A stretch of DNA of 64,000 bases from an uncultured Tidjanibacter sp. (GCA_947852905.1 CANTVF010000001.1:248001-312000); one strand, 5' to 3'. Numbered from the stretch's first letter, positions 52,278-61,771 are shown. Notes: a model not told the origin generated them from the letters alone. Made by a program: numbers and translations.

Positions 52278-53003
52278 TTATTTTGCCGTTACGCGGCCTC
52301 CGCTGGATTTGGTTATGTTGGTGTTACGCGGTGAGCCGTAGTACCGGATCGTCGCTCCGCTCGATGCGGCGGCAGTTACGGATTCCGTAGCGTATACCGA
52401 TACTGTGGCGCCGCTGGTCGCAGTCGCCTCCACGTTTCTGCCTGCAAGTCTGCCGAGGTTGACCGATGAGCCGCTGGTCGATGCGACGGTATACGTGTCG
52501 CATTGTCCCCTCAGACGTACCTCCGCTCCGCTAGTTGTCAATACGTTGCAGTTTCCGTAGTTTATTTCGCCCCTTACCGAACTTGCACTCGTTGCGGCTA
52601 TGGTGATGTTTCGGCCGGAGAATGGGGTTTCGAATGAAATGGTACTGCCTGATGTGGTTCTTATCTCTTCGAGTTCGCTGCAATATACCTTGACGGTAGT
52701 CGAGCCGTTGTTTTTGATGTTGACGTCGTCGTCATAATACAGCATCAGCGTATTGTCATTGACCTCCGTAATAAGATACGGGGCTATGTTCTTGTCAGCC
52801 TCGATTTCGACACCGCATTTGTCGGATACATATACGAGTACCCTGATTCCGCAGCACGAAACAATGTTTCGGAAGTGTCCGGTTTTACGGGTTTCGGTGA
52901 TTGACGTTCCGCACGCCTTTACCGTTTTACGCATGACGGAAGCCGCGTTTGCCGCGGGAATACATATTGCCAGTATCATGGCCAGCGATAATAGTTTTTT
53001 CAT
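52278..53003 (-). CDS. GIN-domain (DUF2807) protein
   Basis: A 241-residue exported protein. Signal peptide 1-20 (ends ANA). The rest is a right-handed parallel beta-helix of the 'putative auto-transporter adhesin, head GIN' type: repeated short strands rich in T, S, A and G such as 'TTSGSTISFETPF', 'AATSASSVRGEI', 'STSGSSVNLGRL' and 'ATSGATVSVYAT' are stacked at about 20-residue steps. Widespread in Bacteroidetes; role unknown, probably at the outer membrane or in the periplasm. First gene of a two-gene unit. Confidence 0.9.
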   Translation of the reverse strand: MKKLLSLAMILAICIPAANAASVMRKTVKACGTSITETRKTGHFRNIVSCCGIRVLVYVSDKCGVEIEADKNIAPYLITEVNDNTLMLYYDDDVNIKNNGSTTVKVYCSELEEIRTTSGSTISFETPFSGRNITIAATSASSVRGEINYGNCNVLTTSGAEVRLRGQCDTYTVASTSGSSVNLGRLAGRNVEATATSGATVSVYATESVTAAASSGATIRYYGSPRNTNITKSSGGRVTAK

Positions 53004-53223
53004 ATCGGTAATGTATTTTGGATTTTTACGATCGCTCTTTTATCGTTATGACGCATGACAAGCCGGAATGTAACAGCCGTCGCGAAAATTTTTGCGTTTG
53101 CCCTGAAACGTATGTCCCGTATCGTACAATGAACTGTATCCGCGAGGCTTCATGTCCGGGCGGGGGCACACTTCAGCGTGGATACGGGACTATGTAAGTC
53201 GTGTCCGATAGAAACGGAGATTG

Positions 53224-53937
53224 TCAGTGTTGGGAATCCTCGAAATATTTCCACAATGCGTCGTCCTGCGGTACCGGAGCCGTTATTTCCACAGGTTCTT
53301 TGCGAACGGGGTGTATGAACGATAATGAGCGTGAGTGCAGCGATATGCCCCCGCCGGGATTGGAGCGTGCGGCTCCGTATTTCAGGTCGCCTTTTATGGG
53401 ACAACCGATTTTAGCCAGCTGGCATCTTATCTGGTGGTGTCGGCCGGTGATGAGCTCTATTTCCAGAAGACGATAGTTTTTGCTGCCGCCGAGCAGACGG
53501 TAATGCAGCACGGCTTCTTTGGCATCTCCGCGCGGCGAGGAGAATGCGTGCGCCTTGTTCGTCTTGCCGTCTCGTGTCATATAGTGGCGCAGGGTGCCTT
53601 CCGTTTCAGCCGGGGTTTCCTCCGTCACGGCCCAATATATTTTCCGCACTTTTCTGTCGCGCAACATTTCGTTCAGGCGTACCAGCGCCTTGCTCGTCTT
53701 GGCGAACAGAACGACCCCGCTGACGGGACGGTCTATGCGGTGCGCTACGCCGAGAAATACCTCACCCGGCTTTGAATCGCGGATTTTAATGAACGATTTT
53801 ATGCGGTCTTCGAGTCCCGGCTCGCCGTCGGGATCGCTTTGCACGAGTTCCCCCGCGCGTTTGTTGACGGCTATCAGGTGGTTGTCTTCGTAGAGTATGT
53901 CGTTTTCGGAAAATTTTATCGGTCGGTCGGCTGACAT
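53224..53937 (-). CDS. RluA-family pseudouridine synthase
   Basis: About 237 residues from the ATG at 53937 (MSADRPIKFSENDILYED). The catalytic aspartate lies in 'GVAHRIDRPVSGVVLFAKT' near 62-80, and 'YWAVTE' and 'GRHHQIRCQLAKIGCPIKGD' follow as usual. No S4 domain is present, so it is a short-form RluA-like enzyme of Bacteroidetes; which rRNA or tRNA uridine it isomerises is not clear. It lies 13 bases after cdd on the same strand. Confidence 0.92.
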   Translation of the reverse strand: MSADRPIKFSENDILYEDNHLIAVNKRAGELVQSDPDGEPGLEDRIKSFIKIRDSKPGEVFLGVAHRIDRPVSGVVLFAKTSKALVRLNEMLRDRKVRKIYWAVTEETPAETEGTLRHYMTRDGKTNKAHAFSSPRGDAKEAVLHYRLLGGSKNYRLLEIELITGRHHQIRCQLAKIGCPIKGDLKYGAARSNPGGGISLHSRSLSFIHPVRKEPVEITAPVPQDDALWKYFEDSQH

Positions 53938-53950
53938 GTTATCGTGTGTA

Positions 53951-54406
53951 TTATAATTTGAATGAGAATGGAAGCAGCGAAACGGCATCGTCCACTACGG
54001 TCGCGCTGTCATCACCGCTCATTATGATGCGGAAAGTCGCGCCCTGACGCTCGATCGTGTCGAGTATGGTCTGCCTACACAGTCCGCACGGGTAACATTC
54101 GCGGTCGCCGGGAGACGATGCTATGGCCATTGCCACGATGAAATCGTGAGGAGCGTCGTTCATGTGTGCGAACAGCAGTGCACGTTCGGCGCACAGGCCT
54201 GCCGGGAAAACCGGGCTTTCCTGATTGGAGGCTGATATGATTCGACCGCTGCGCAACAGTGCCGCCGCACCAACCCTGTACTCGGAATATGGCGCAAACG
54301 ATGTTTCGCATGCTTCTCTGGCGCGCAGTACGAGCTGCATATCTTCCGGCGGCAATTCCGTCAACGGCGCATATGTTCGGTAAGGTATTACAAGTCGGTT
54401 ATCCAT
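53951..54406 (-). CDS. cdd: Cytidine deaminase
   Basis: A 151-residue zinc enzyme that converts cytidine and deoxycytidine to uridine and deoxyuridine for pyrimidine salvage. Zinc ligands and the catalytic glutamate are in 'CAERALLFA' (near 73) and 'PCGLCRQTI' (near 108). 'APYSEYRVGAAALL' near 38 binds the nucleoside. Length is standard for the tetrameric form. It heads the small operon with the pseudouridine synthase. The 256 bases upstream hold no gene. Confidence 0.96.
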   Translation of the reverse strand: MDNRLVIPYRTYAPLTELPPEDMQLVLRAREACETSFAPYSEYRVGAAALLRSGRIISASNQESPVFPAGLCAERALLFAHMNDAPHDFIVAMAIASSPGDRECYPCGLCRQTILDTIERQGATFRIIMSGDDSATVVDDAVSLLPFSFKL

Positions 54407-54631
54407 ATGAGAGCGGTGTATTTTGCACCCGTCGCATCAAAGATACGAATAAGCCGGGAGCAAAAGCAAATTTATTCGTATTTTGCCTCGGCGAAGTATC
54501 TAAGACGAAGTCAAAGGTACGAAATATCACGGATTTTAGCGCCGCATTCAACTATCTTTTGTCTGTCGGATTTACTGTTTGGAATCCGGCGTGGAAATTC
54601 GTGTCAGTACAGCGGTCGACTTTATAAAGAG

Positions 54632-54659
54632 ACTGTCCGACCGATGAAGGTCGGACAGT
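54632..54659 (-). terminator. Terminator of nrdDG
   Basis: ACTGTCCGACC and its exact complement (54632-54642/54649-54659) with a 6-base loop, directly after the nrdG stop; the minus strand continues with CTCTTTATAAAG. Confidence 0.88.
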
Positions 54660-54662
54660 ACG

Positions 54663-55127
54663 TTATTTTCGGAATATGTGGGTAATGTCGGTAAGCGTAT
54701 GTCCGGATACCTTATAGAAACGTTGATTGGTAGCGGGACTGCGCAGGCCTCCGAATTTCTCTATGTACGGACCTAATTTTATGTAGTCGAATGTCTCGAT
54801 CTCGAACTCGTCCGGAAGTGTCGCATTCCCGGAATACCATGCCGTGAGTAACCTGCCTTCGGAGAGACGTTTTACCATCGCGGCGAGTTCGGAGACCATT
54901 TTGGGATCGCCGTCGCCGCCCATGAAGCATATGCATGTGACGGAATCGCCGTATTTGTCGAGCAACCATTCGAGTAGTCCGTCATCGAGCGGTTCGCCCG
55001 ATTCGTCGCGTAAGTGCGGACTATGGCAGCCGGGGCAGCGGTTAGGACAGCCGGAAATGTTCAGGGCGAGGGTAGTCTCTCCGGGAACTTCCTGAAATAC
55101 TATGTCATAACTGGCCAGACGTAGCAT
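54663..55127 (-). CDS. nrdG: Anaerobic ribonucleotide reductase activating protein NrdG
   Basis: A 154-residue radical-SAM enzyme that makes the glycyl radical on NrdD. The [4Fe-4S] cluster motif is 'GCPNRCPGCHS' near 26-36 (C-x3-C-x2-C), and 'CICFMGGDGDP' near 68 resembles the GGE/AdoMet site. Overlaps nrdD by 23 bases, so they are translated together. It is under the cobalamin riboswitch upstream of nrdD. Confidence 0.95.
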   Translation of the reverse strand: MLRLASYDIVFQEVPGETTLALNISGCPNRCPGCHSPHLRDESGEPLDDGLLEWLLDKYGDSVTCICFMGGDGDPKMVSELAAMVKRLSEGRLLTAWYSGNATLPDEFEIETFDYIKLGPYIEKFGGLRSPATNQRFYKVSGHTLTDITHIFRK

Positions 55128-57195
55128 AGTAACGTTTAGCGGCCTCCTTCTGCCGCGCTTGCGAGAAGTTGCTGACGCGTTTCATGTATCCTATGATACG
55201 TGTCAGATAATCGAGATTGCGACTGCCGCATTCGGGACAAATTTTCAGGTTGCGTTTGTCTATATGTCCGCAATCGTTGCAAACCGTATTGGGTATGTTG
55301 AACGTGAAGTAATTGCATCCTTCGCGTGCCGCTACCTGCAGCAGGTGGGCATATTGTTCTTTGGACAGATGTTCGCTCAAGTTCATGTGAAGTGCCGAGC
55401 CGCCGGTCAGATGTTCGATGTATTTCCTGCCGTGCAGGCGGAACTTGTCCAAAATATTCGTTTTCTCATCCTCGACGATATAGAAATAGCTGTTGTAGCA
55501 ATCCCTGTTTACCTTGTATCCGTCGCGTTTGTCCCATTTGGCATGTTTGACACCGACGTTTTCCGCAGGAATCATTTCGCAGTTGAACATCACTTCCTCG
55601 GAACGGTATTTTTTGTTGTAACGTTCTATGGTGCCGAGTATCTGTTGCGTGAATTCGGCATATCGCGGATTGTCCGATATCTCGATGCCGAGAAATTCGG
55701 CTGCTTCGACGAGACCGTTTACGCCTATGGTCAGATATTGACGCGACATGTTGATGTAGCCGGCATCGAACAGCGGCAGCATACCTTTCGACTGCATGTA
55801 CTTTAGATTTTCGTTATATGCGAGCTGTACCTTGTGTACCGTGTCGACGATCTCTTCGAGGAAGAACTGGTATGCCATTCCCTTGTTCACGGCATACTGG
55901 ATACACCTGTTGAGATTTATGGTGAGTACGCTTTTGGAGCCGGTGGATACTCCTCCCGCGCCGAGGGTATAACTGAAGCCGTTGTCGGTTATTTCGTTGC
56001 GCAACCGGCAGCAACTACTCAGCGAGTCGGCGTTGTCGCTTATGTAGGTGAAGAAAGAATGTCCTTCGGCGTACATTTCGGCCGTGAAGTCGCCGTATTC
56101 GGCGTCTTTGGGTTTCCCGTCTTCGATGAGAAGCGCCATGGTTTCTACCGGGAAAGTGAGTACCGTGCGGGTACGTTCGGCATTGAACCATTTCATGAAA
56201 CGTTTCTGTAGCCAGCTTAGCGATTCCCAGTCGGGGCGGCTGCCGTCGGGAAATACGAAATTCTCGAACAGGCTTTCGAAATAGTAGCGATCGTAGTATG
56301 AGATGTTCCAGAATACGGCCTGGAAGTTTCGTGCGCCGGTAGGCTGGTTTATGGAATACACTATCTGTTCGAAATAGTCGGTGATGACCTTGTCGAGTGT
56401 GCGTCGTTTCAGCGACAGGTCGACAACGCGGTCGGCATGGAGGTAATAGTCGCGGCCGTATTCCTGTCCTATGAAATAGTTCATGTACATAAGGAATTCG
56501 GGCGTAGCGCAAGCTCCGCTCAGCATGCTCGATACCATGAATACCATGTTTATGAAACCTCCGCAGAACGATTTCAGGTTTGTCGGCGCCTTGGAGTTCC
56601 CGCCTATAGACGTGGTGCCTCCTATGAGCCACGGATACATGGTGATGCTCGCGCAATAGTTCGCAAGGCTCGTTTCGTCGTTTTTGTATATGAAGTGGTT
56701 GTTCAGGAGATCGAGGTATCTGTCGGCCATTTCCTTTCCGTACATCTCTTTCAGACGGTCGGTCAGCATTCTGCGATTGAGGCGTATGAAGTTGGACTTG
56801 GGGAGTTCGCCTATCAGGGTTGCCATGTTTTTGTTTTCGACATTGGCATTGGCGTCGAACTTGCTGCCGGTGGCGGCATTGGAGGCGTCGCAGTAGTCCA
56901 TGAGGAACTTGAGTTTGTCCCTCACTTCACGGTCTTCGGTGTGGCGTTGACGGTAAAGCATATAGGCTTTGGCTACGGTATAGTAACGTTCGGCCATAAG
57001 CGCTATTTCCACTTGATTCTGAATGTCTTCGACAGTGGTTTCATTCGTTATGCTCACACGGCTGAGAATGTTGGTAATTACGTCTTGCGTTGCGAAACTG
57101 CCTACCGAAAGGAAAGCCTTGGCGATGGCGCTCCGTATTTTCTCTATCGAGAACGGTTCACGGCTGCCGTCCCGTTTGATGATAAAAGTTTCCAT
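55105..57195 (-). CDS. nrdD: Anaerobic (class III) ribonucleoside-triphosphate reductase NrdD
   Basis: A 696-residue glycyl-radical enzyme that makes dNTPs without oxygen. An ATP-cone (2-90: 'FIIKRDGSREPFSIEKIRSAI') senses ATP/dATP. The active-site cysteine region 'SFCGGFINMVFMVSSMLSGACATPEF' (in part) is typical. The C-terminal zinc site is 'CNDCGHIDKRNLKICPECGS' near 640-660, and the radical glycine is in 'RIIGYM' near 669. Operon with nrdG. The 5' leader is an adenosylcobalamin riboswitch, so high B12 should lower expression, presumably because a B12-dependent class II reductase then serves. Confidence 0.96.
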   Translation of the reverse strand: METFIIKRDGSREPFSIEKIRSAIAKAFLSVGSFATQDVITNILSRVSITNETTVEDIQNQVEIALMAERYYTVAKAYMLYRQRHTEDREVRDKLKFLMDYCDASNAATGSKFDANANVENKNMATLIGELPKSNFIRLNRRMLTDRLKEMYGKEMADRYLDLLNNHFIYKNDETSLANYCASITMYPWLIGGTTSIGGNSKAPTNLKSFCGGFINMVFMVSSMLSGACATPEFLMYMNYFIGQEYGRDYYLHADRVVDLSLKRRTLDKVITDYFEQIVYSINQPTGARNFQAVFWNISYYDRYYFESLFENFVFPDGSRPDWESLSWLQKRFMKWFNAERTRTVLTFPVETMALLIEDGKPKDAEYGDFTAEMYAEGHSFFTYISDNADSLSSCCRLRNEITDNGFSYTLGAGGVSTGSKSVLTINLNRCIQYAVNKGMAYQFFLEEIVDTVHKVQLAYNENLKYMQSKGMLPLFDAGYINMSRQYLTIGVNGLVEAAEFLGIEISDNPRYAEFTQQILGTIERYNKKYRSEEVMFNCEMIPAENVGVKHAKWDKRDGYKVNRDCYNSYFYIVEDEKTNILDKFRLHGRKYIEHLTGGSALHMNLSEHLSKEQYAHLLQVAAREGCNYFTFNIPNTVCNDCGHIDKRNLKICPECGSRNLDYLTRIIGYMKRVSNFSQARQKEAAKRYYATSGQL

Positions 57196-57351
57196 AATAT
57201 CTCCTTGAATTACATTGTTTTCGTTCGGTGCAGGGAGCCGGAGACCTTTGTCGTGAGTACGGTTTGTCGGGATAATACGGAGCGCCTGAGGCGCATTTGC
57301 GAAAACCAGACCTGCCGCCTTTCACCCGAAAGCTCCGGATCGTGTACGATA

Positions 57352-57519
57352 TGGCAGGTCTTCTGGCTTGTTCCGCGGTCCGGTGCGCCTTCCCGGTCGG
57401 GAAAGACCAGTGGCAAGCAGAGGCACGAACCGTTTGTGCGGGCATACATGAGAATATGCCGTCAGGAATTTACAGCTACGGGGATAGCTCCTGATTCTAA
57501 CAGGATTCCCTTTTAATCC
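57352..57519 (-). promoter_or_regulatory. Cobalamin (AdoCbl) riboswitch upstream of nrdDG
   Basis: The minus strand reads, in order, the hallmarks of the aptamer: GGGAATCCTG, a matching CAGGA turn, CCCCGTAGCTGTAA, later GCCACTGG (B12 box), CGGGAAGGC, and at the 3' end AAGCCAGAAGACCTGC. The last bases AGACCTGCC (57361-57353) can pair with GGCAGGTCT (57316-57308) downstream, giving a likely expression platform. Another small hairpin GCGCC-TGA-GGCGC is at 57282-57294. The nrdD ATG is at 57195; the whole 476-base gap is this leader plus the promoter region. No cobalamin transport gene follows. Confidence 0.93.
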
Positions 57520-57671
57520 CGCCGCGCTTGCATTTGCGGCAGGGAACCTATATCGAAAACAAATATAAGGCGCAGGAGAAATATATGAACCCGGATAGCG
57601 GGAAAAGTTATCAACATATTATTATATGTCTGATAGTCAGAACAGTCGCTTCCTGTTGTGTTAGCGCATGG

Positions 57672-58358
57672 CTATTCTTTGGCGTAGAAAGTAGGTTCCG
57701 TCTCTTTTATAGCCTTGAGCATGTGGCGTTTGCCGAGTGCGCCGGGCAGTCTTAATACTTTGAATCCTGCCGCCCGCAACGCCTGTTTGACAGTTCCTTT
57801 GGCGCTGTATGTCACGAGTATGCCGCCGGGAGACAATGCACTGTAAAGCCGGGCGAACATCTCGGGACTCCACATTTCCGGTTGCGTATCCGGTGCGAAG
57901 GCATCGAAGTAGATGATATCATAGTTCTTGTGTTCCCATTCATTGCCCGGCAGGGTAGCGTCGGTATAGTATTTGGTCAGTGAAAAGCTGTCTGTAATAG
58001 CGGCCTTGGTATTCCAAGGTGCATTGTGAAGTGCGGCAAATAGCGGATCGGTAGTATAGTCCAGTCGGTCGGCAACGTTGCTTGCGACGGGATACAGTTC
58101 GAGAGCCGTATAGTCTATTCCCATATTTCGGCCGCGGGCGTACTCCAGCGTTACCCATGCATTCAGGCCGCTGCCGAACCCTATTTCGAGTATCCGTACT
58201 GTGTCGCGGTCTAAGGCGGCGAGACCGTTGGCTATGAAGACATGGCGGGCTTCGCCTACGGCGCCGCGTAACGAATGGTATGTTTCGCCGAAAAAAGGAT
58301 GACGGAGCGTTGCCGATCCGTCATCCGTCAGTTCCAAAGAGGGTGTTGTCTCTTCCAT
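57672..58358 (-). CDS. mnmD: MnmD-type tRNA methyltransferase
   Basis: A 228-residue methyltransferase (stand-alone version of the MnmC2 domain) which completes mnm5s2U at tRNA wobble position 34. Seen are 'TLRHPFFGETYHSLRGAVGEARHVF' (in part), the AdoMet loop 'ILEIGFGSGLNAW' near 58-70, 'IIYFDAFAPDTQPEMWSPEMFARL' near 150 with the DAFxPxxxPxxWS signature, and 'GILVTYSAKGTVKQALRAAGF'. No oxidase domain. Length as in Bacteroidetes relatives. Confidence 0.92.
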   Translation of the reverse strand: MEETTPSLELTDDGSATLRHPFFGETYHSLRGAVGEARHVFIANGLAALDRDTVRILEIGFGSGLNAWVTLEYARGRNMGIDYTALELYPVASNVADRLDYTTDPLFAALHNAPWNTKAAITDSFSLTKYYTDATLPGNEWEHKNYDIIYFDAFAPDTQPEMWSPEMFARLYSALSPGGILVTYSAKGTVKQALRAAGFKVLRLPGALGKRHMLKAIKETEPTFYAKE

Positions 58359-58405
58359 GTCCGATGTGTTTTACGGGCGTAACTTAGCCCGTCGTTCAGC
58401 CGAAT

Positions 58406-59113
58406 TTATTCCAGAACGAACCTTACGTTAACCGAGTGTTCGAGTTTCAGGTTCTGGAACTGGAGACTGGTGTCCTCGACGGCGCTTTCGGCCATAACAG
58501 CCATTTTCGCACGCGCCACCGGAGCCGCATTGTCATAGTATATGGTACCTCCGCCGGAGTAGTTGTTATCCATGATGACGAATGCCTTGCCTACCGACTG
58601 TCCTATGGCCTCGGCCAGAGTGCGGGCGGTTTCCTGTGCGTTACGCATGGCCTCTACGCGAAGTTCCATCTTGATTTTGTCGAGATCGTTGCGGGTTACC
58701 TTGACGAGTCCCATTTGCGAAATGTCTATATTGCCGAGCGACTTGAACACTTTAGCCAGAGTATCGGCATCACCGAGCTTGAGTATATAGCTTTTCTGAG
58801 TTTCAACGCGGTCGCGACGGAAAACGTAGCTGCGCATATCGCCGGACATGTCTCCGACCTGCAGGTCTTTGTCCACGTCTATGCCGAGCTTTTTAAGTTC
58901 CGCTATCATTTTGCGTTCCTGTTCGGCAATGGTTATCTTTCCCTTGCTGTCGGATTCGTCTATCACTATCTTGACGTAAATTTCGTTTGGGACTATTTCC
59001 CTTTCGGCATTACCGGTAACGACTATGTAACTCGGATAGCTTTCGGTCTGTTGTGCCATTGCTGCGGTCGAGAGTGCTATAAGCCCTGCGGCCAGTAAAA
59101 TGATTTTTTTCAT
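58406..59113 (-). CDS. SIMPL domain (DUF541) exported protein
   Basis: A 235-residue protein with a signal peptide (1-20, ends AMA/Q). One SIMPL/DUF541 domain fills the rest: 'YIVVTGNAEREIVPNEIYVKIVIDE' (in part), the helical middle with 'AEQERKMIAELKKLGID', and 'MRNAQETARTLAEAIGQSVGKAF'. Family members form oligomeric periplasmic channels or respond to stress; the function here is unknown. It stands alone. Confidence 0.9.
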   Translation of the reverse strand: MKKIILLAAGLIALSTAAMAQQTESYPSYIVVTGNAEREIVPNEIYVKIVIDESDSKGKITIAEQERKMIAELKKLGIDVDKDLQVGDMSGDMRSYVFRRDRVETQKSYILKLGDADTLAKVFKSLGNIDISQMGLVKVTRNDLDKIKMELRVEAMRNAQETARTLAEAIGQSVGKAFVIMDNNYSGGGTIYYDNAAPVARAKMAVMAESAVEDTSLQFQNLKLEHSVNVRFVLE

Positions 59114-59351
59114 ATCGAAATCTTTTTAGAAGTTGAACTTTACCATTTAGATTACAAAATGACCGATATTCCATAAAAGCGTTGCGAAAAAATTGTTCTC
59201 CCCGTATCCGCATATTATAGAACATGGCGTTGTGCTGTGTACGGCAATCTTCGTGCCGCCATATCCGAGTATAGAGGTAAAGTCCTGTGCCAGGCGAGTG
59301 TCGGCGTTACTATACGGGAATGATCATGTAGAACCGTTTCCCGTCATGCGG

Positions 59352-60272
59352 CTATTTACCGAAAATCCTTTGCCATATGCTGCGGTGCGGTTTGCCTGAA
59401 TCGAGTAACTTGCGTGTGGTCTTGCATGTCACTTTCCCGTTGTCGGGCAGTGTAACGTCTCCATCGGAAGTCATGAAATGCGGATCGAGAAATTCGGTCT
59501 GATGTTCCATATTGGGATATGCCAGCTTATTGCGGTTGGTGACGTAACGGTATACGCCGATGCGCGTTCCGGCGCTACCGTCGCGGAAAATGCCGGCCAG
59601 TGCCATAGGAGTGTCGGCATAAACCCGGTCACCCTCGGCTACCATTATGGAACCTGTCTTGAGACAACTGTAACGAGCCATGGTACCGTCGGCATGTTCT
59701 ACTACGATCGAGTTGCCCTCGTCCATACCTGCATATTCGGACGTGTTTCCTTGCCGTGCCGCGTCTTCGACCGCAATAACTGTTCCGCTGCGCATGGCGA
59801 ATACGGCGTCATTGCGCTCCATGCCGAGTCTCCACATCTTGAAACCTGATACGTTGTCGCGCATCATGTTCATCTGTGCAGGCGTGAGCGCTGTGACTGT
59901 GGTCGTGCGTCCGGCGGCTATTGGCAATCTGTATACTGTATTTTCCGGTACGGCATCGAGTTCGCCCTGCAACCATTTGTAGGAGTAATTCGCCGTTACC
60001 GGTATGTCGGCATCGACAGGTTGCAGTTCGAGAACGATACCGCTTTTGTCCGTAGTTACGATTATCGGATAGCCTGATTCGAGACGAGTGTCTGCGGTAT
60101 TTTCCGCATTGTCGATGTAGAGCCATATCGTAAAAGTCCCGTAACCGGAAATATCCGCCAGCAACTGTAGCGAATTGTCTACGGCGATATCGGAGACTAT
60201 GCGGACTCCGCTTTGCGCGTTTACGGCCGCTGCGGTCAGAACTGCCGTAAGGGTAAGAATGATTTTTCTCAT
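59352..60272 (-). CDS. Exported LytM/M23-like protein lacking the zinc ligands
   Basis: A 306-residue protein with a signal peptide (1-19, ends VNA). The C-terminal half keeps the M23 strand order: 'DAVFAMRSGTVIAVEDAARQ', then 'NSIVVEHADGTMARYSCLKTGSIMVAEGDRV', then 'PMALAGIFRDGSAGTRIGVYRYV', but the HxxxD and HxH zinc ligands are replaced (YSCLK stands for Y-x-H-L; RIGVYRY for HLHFEV). It is thus a degenerate LytM protein, perhaps an activator of amidases as EnvC is. It lies 31 bases past rlmD and may be co-transcribed. Confidence 0.75.
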   Translation of the reverse strand: MRKIILTLTAVLTAAAVNAQSGVRIVSDIAVDNSLQLLADISGYGTFTIWLYIDNAENTADTRLESGYPIIVTTDKSGIVLELQPVDADIPVTANYSYKWLQGELDAVPENTVYRLPIAAGRTTTVTALTPAQMNMMRDNVSGFKMWRLGMERNDAVFAMRSGTVIAVEDAARQGNTSEYAGMDEGNSIVVEHADGTMARYSCLKTGSIMVAEGDRVYADTPMALAGIFRDGSAGTRIGVYRYVTNRNKLAYPNMEHQTEFLDPHFMTSDGDVTLPDNGKVTCKTTRKLLDSGKPHRSIWQRIFGK

Positions 60273-60302
60273 GGCGGGAAGTTTTTTAGGTGGTTGTTGC
60301 GG

Positions 60303-61748
60303 TTAATCTCTTCTTCGTTCCAGTTTCACCACGTTTTCGACATGGTGCGTGTGTGGAAACATGTCTACCGGCTGCACGGCAGTCACTTCGTAGGCTGGGG
60401 ACAGTATCGCGAGGTCGCGGGCCTGCGTCGCCGGATTGCAGCTTACGTATACTATGCGTTCCGGAGCTGCCCGGAGTATGGTGCCGAGTACGTCCTCGTG
60501 TACGCCGGCTCTGGGCGGATCGAGAATTATGACGTCGGGGCGCGAATGGGCGGCGATGAAACCGTCGTCGAGAACGTCCTTCATGTCGCCTGCAAAGAAA
60601 GACGTGTTTGTTATGCCGTTGATTTCGGAGTTATGGCGTGCGTCCTCTATAGCTTCCGGAACATATTCTACGCCTACAACCTTGCGACAGTTGCGGGCTA
60701 CGAAATTGGCTATGGTACCCGTACCGGTATAGAGGTCGTACAGGACTTCCGTGCCGGTCAACGCCGCGAAATCGCGTGCCACCTTGTACAGTTCATAAGC
60801 CTGCTGCGAATTGGTCTGATAGAACGATTTTGGGCCTATCTTGAATTTCAGCCCCTCCATCTCTTCGAAGATGTGGTCGCGGCCGCTCCACAGTCGGGCG
60901 TCTATGTCTGAGGTGGAGTCGTTGAGTTTGGCGTTTATCATGTACATGAGAGAGGTTATCTGCGGGAACTCGTCTCTCAGGTAATTCATTAGTCCGGCTA
61001 TTTTGTCGCGTTCGTCCGCAGCGAATACCACGATGACCATTATTTCGCCAGTTGATGCCGTCCGTATCACGATGTTGCGCATCAGTCCGCTGTGGTTGCG
61101 TATATCATAGAACGGATAATCGTGTTCTTCGCAGAAACGTTTCGTGCGCATGCGTATCTCGTTCGACGGATCGGCCTGCAACCAGCATTTACGCACGTCC
61201 AGCACCTTGTCGAATTTGCCGGGAATGTGGAAGCCGAGCGCACCGCCGGCCTCTATCTCCCCACCGGCAGCGATCTCTTCGTATGTTACCCAGCGTTTCG
61301 GGGCGAAAGTGAATTCGAGCTTGTTGCGGTAAAACCGTGTGTGTGCGGAGCCGAGGATTGGCGATATTTCCGGAAGGGCTATTTTGCCTATTCTCGAAAG
61401 CTGGTCGAATACCTGTTCCTGCTTGAATCTGAGCTGTTCGGCATAAGGCAGATTCTGCCACTTGCATCCGCCGCATATGCCGAAATGTTCGCAGAAAGCC
61501 TCTTCTCGGACAGGCGATTTTCTGACGTATCTTACCACTGTACCTTCCATGAAACGCCGGCGGTGGTTGCGTATCTGTACGTCCACTACATCGCCGGGAA
61601 CGGTCATCGGTACGAAAACGACGATGTCGTTGTATTTACCCATGGCTTTGCCTTCGGCAGCCAAAGTAGTTATTTCCAGACCTTCTATCAGCGGAAGGTC
61701 TCTTTTTTTTCTTGCCACTCGATTGTTTTTTGATGATTCCGGGACCAT
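60303..61748 (-). CDS. rlmD: 23S rRNA (uracil-5-)-methyltransferase, RlmD/RumA family
   Basis: About 481 residues; start put at 61748 (MVPESSKNNRVARKK), with 61757 possible. A TRAM domain (about 25-85) is followed by the [4Fe-4S] cysteines 'CEHFGICGGCKWQNL', and by the methyltransferase core: 'LYDLYTGTGTIANFVA' (AdoMet), 'VIILDPPRAGVHED' (motif IV) and the catalytic cysteine in 'IVYVSCNPATQARDLAIL'. Function: m5U in 23S rRNA. Divergent from the MBL gene across 174 bases. Confidence 0.92.
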   Translation of the reverse strand: MVPESSKNNRVARKKRDLPLIEGLEITTLAAEGKAMGKYNDIVVFVPMTVPGDVVDVQIRNHRRRFMEGTVVRYVRKSPVREEAFCEHFGICGGCKWQNLPYAEQLRFKQEQVFDQLSRIGKIALPEISPILGSAHTRFYRNKLEFTFAPKRWVTYEEIAAGGEIEAGGALGFHIPGKFDKVLDVRKCWLQADPSNEIRMRTKRFCEEHDYPFYDIRNHSGLMRNIVIRTASTGEIMVIVVFAADERDKIAGLMNYLRDEFPQITSLMYMINAKLNDSTSDIDARLWSGRDHIFEEMEGLKFKIGPKSFYQTNSQQAYELYKVARDFAALTGTEVLYDLYTGTGTIANFVARNCRKVVGVEYVPEAIEDARHNSEINGITNTSFFAGDMKDVLDDGFIAAHSRPDVIILDPPRAGVHEDVLGTILRAAPERIVYVSCNPATQARDLAILSPAYEVTAVQPVDMFPHTHHVENVVKLERRRD

Positions 61749-61771
61749 GTCCCGCATTGCGATCTTCAGCG

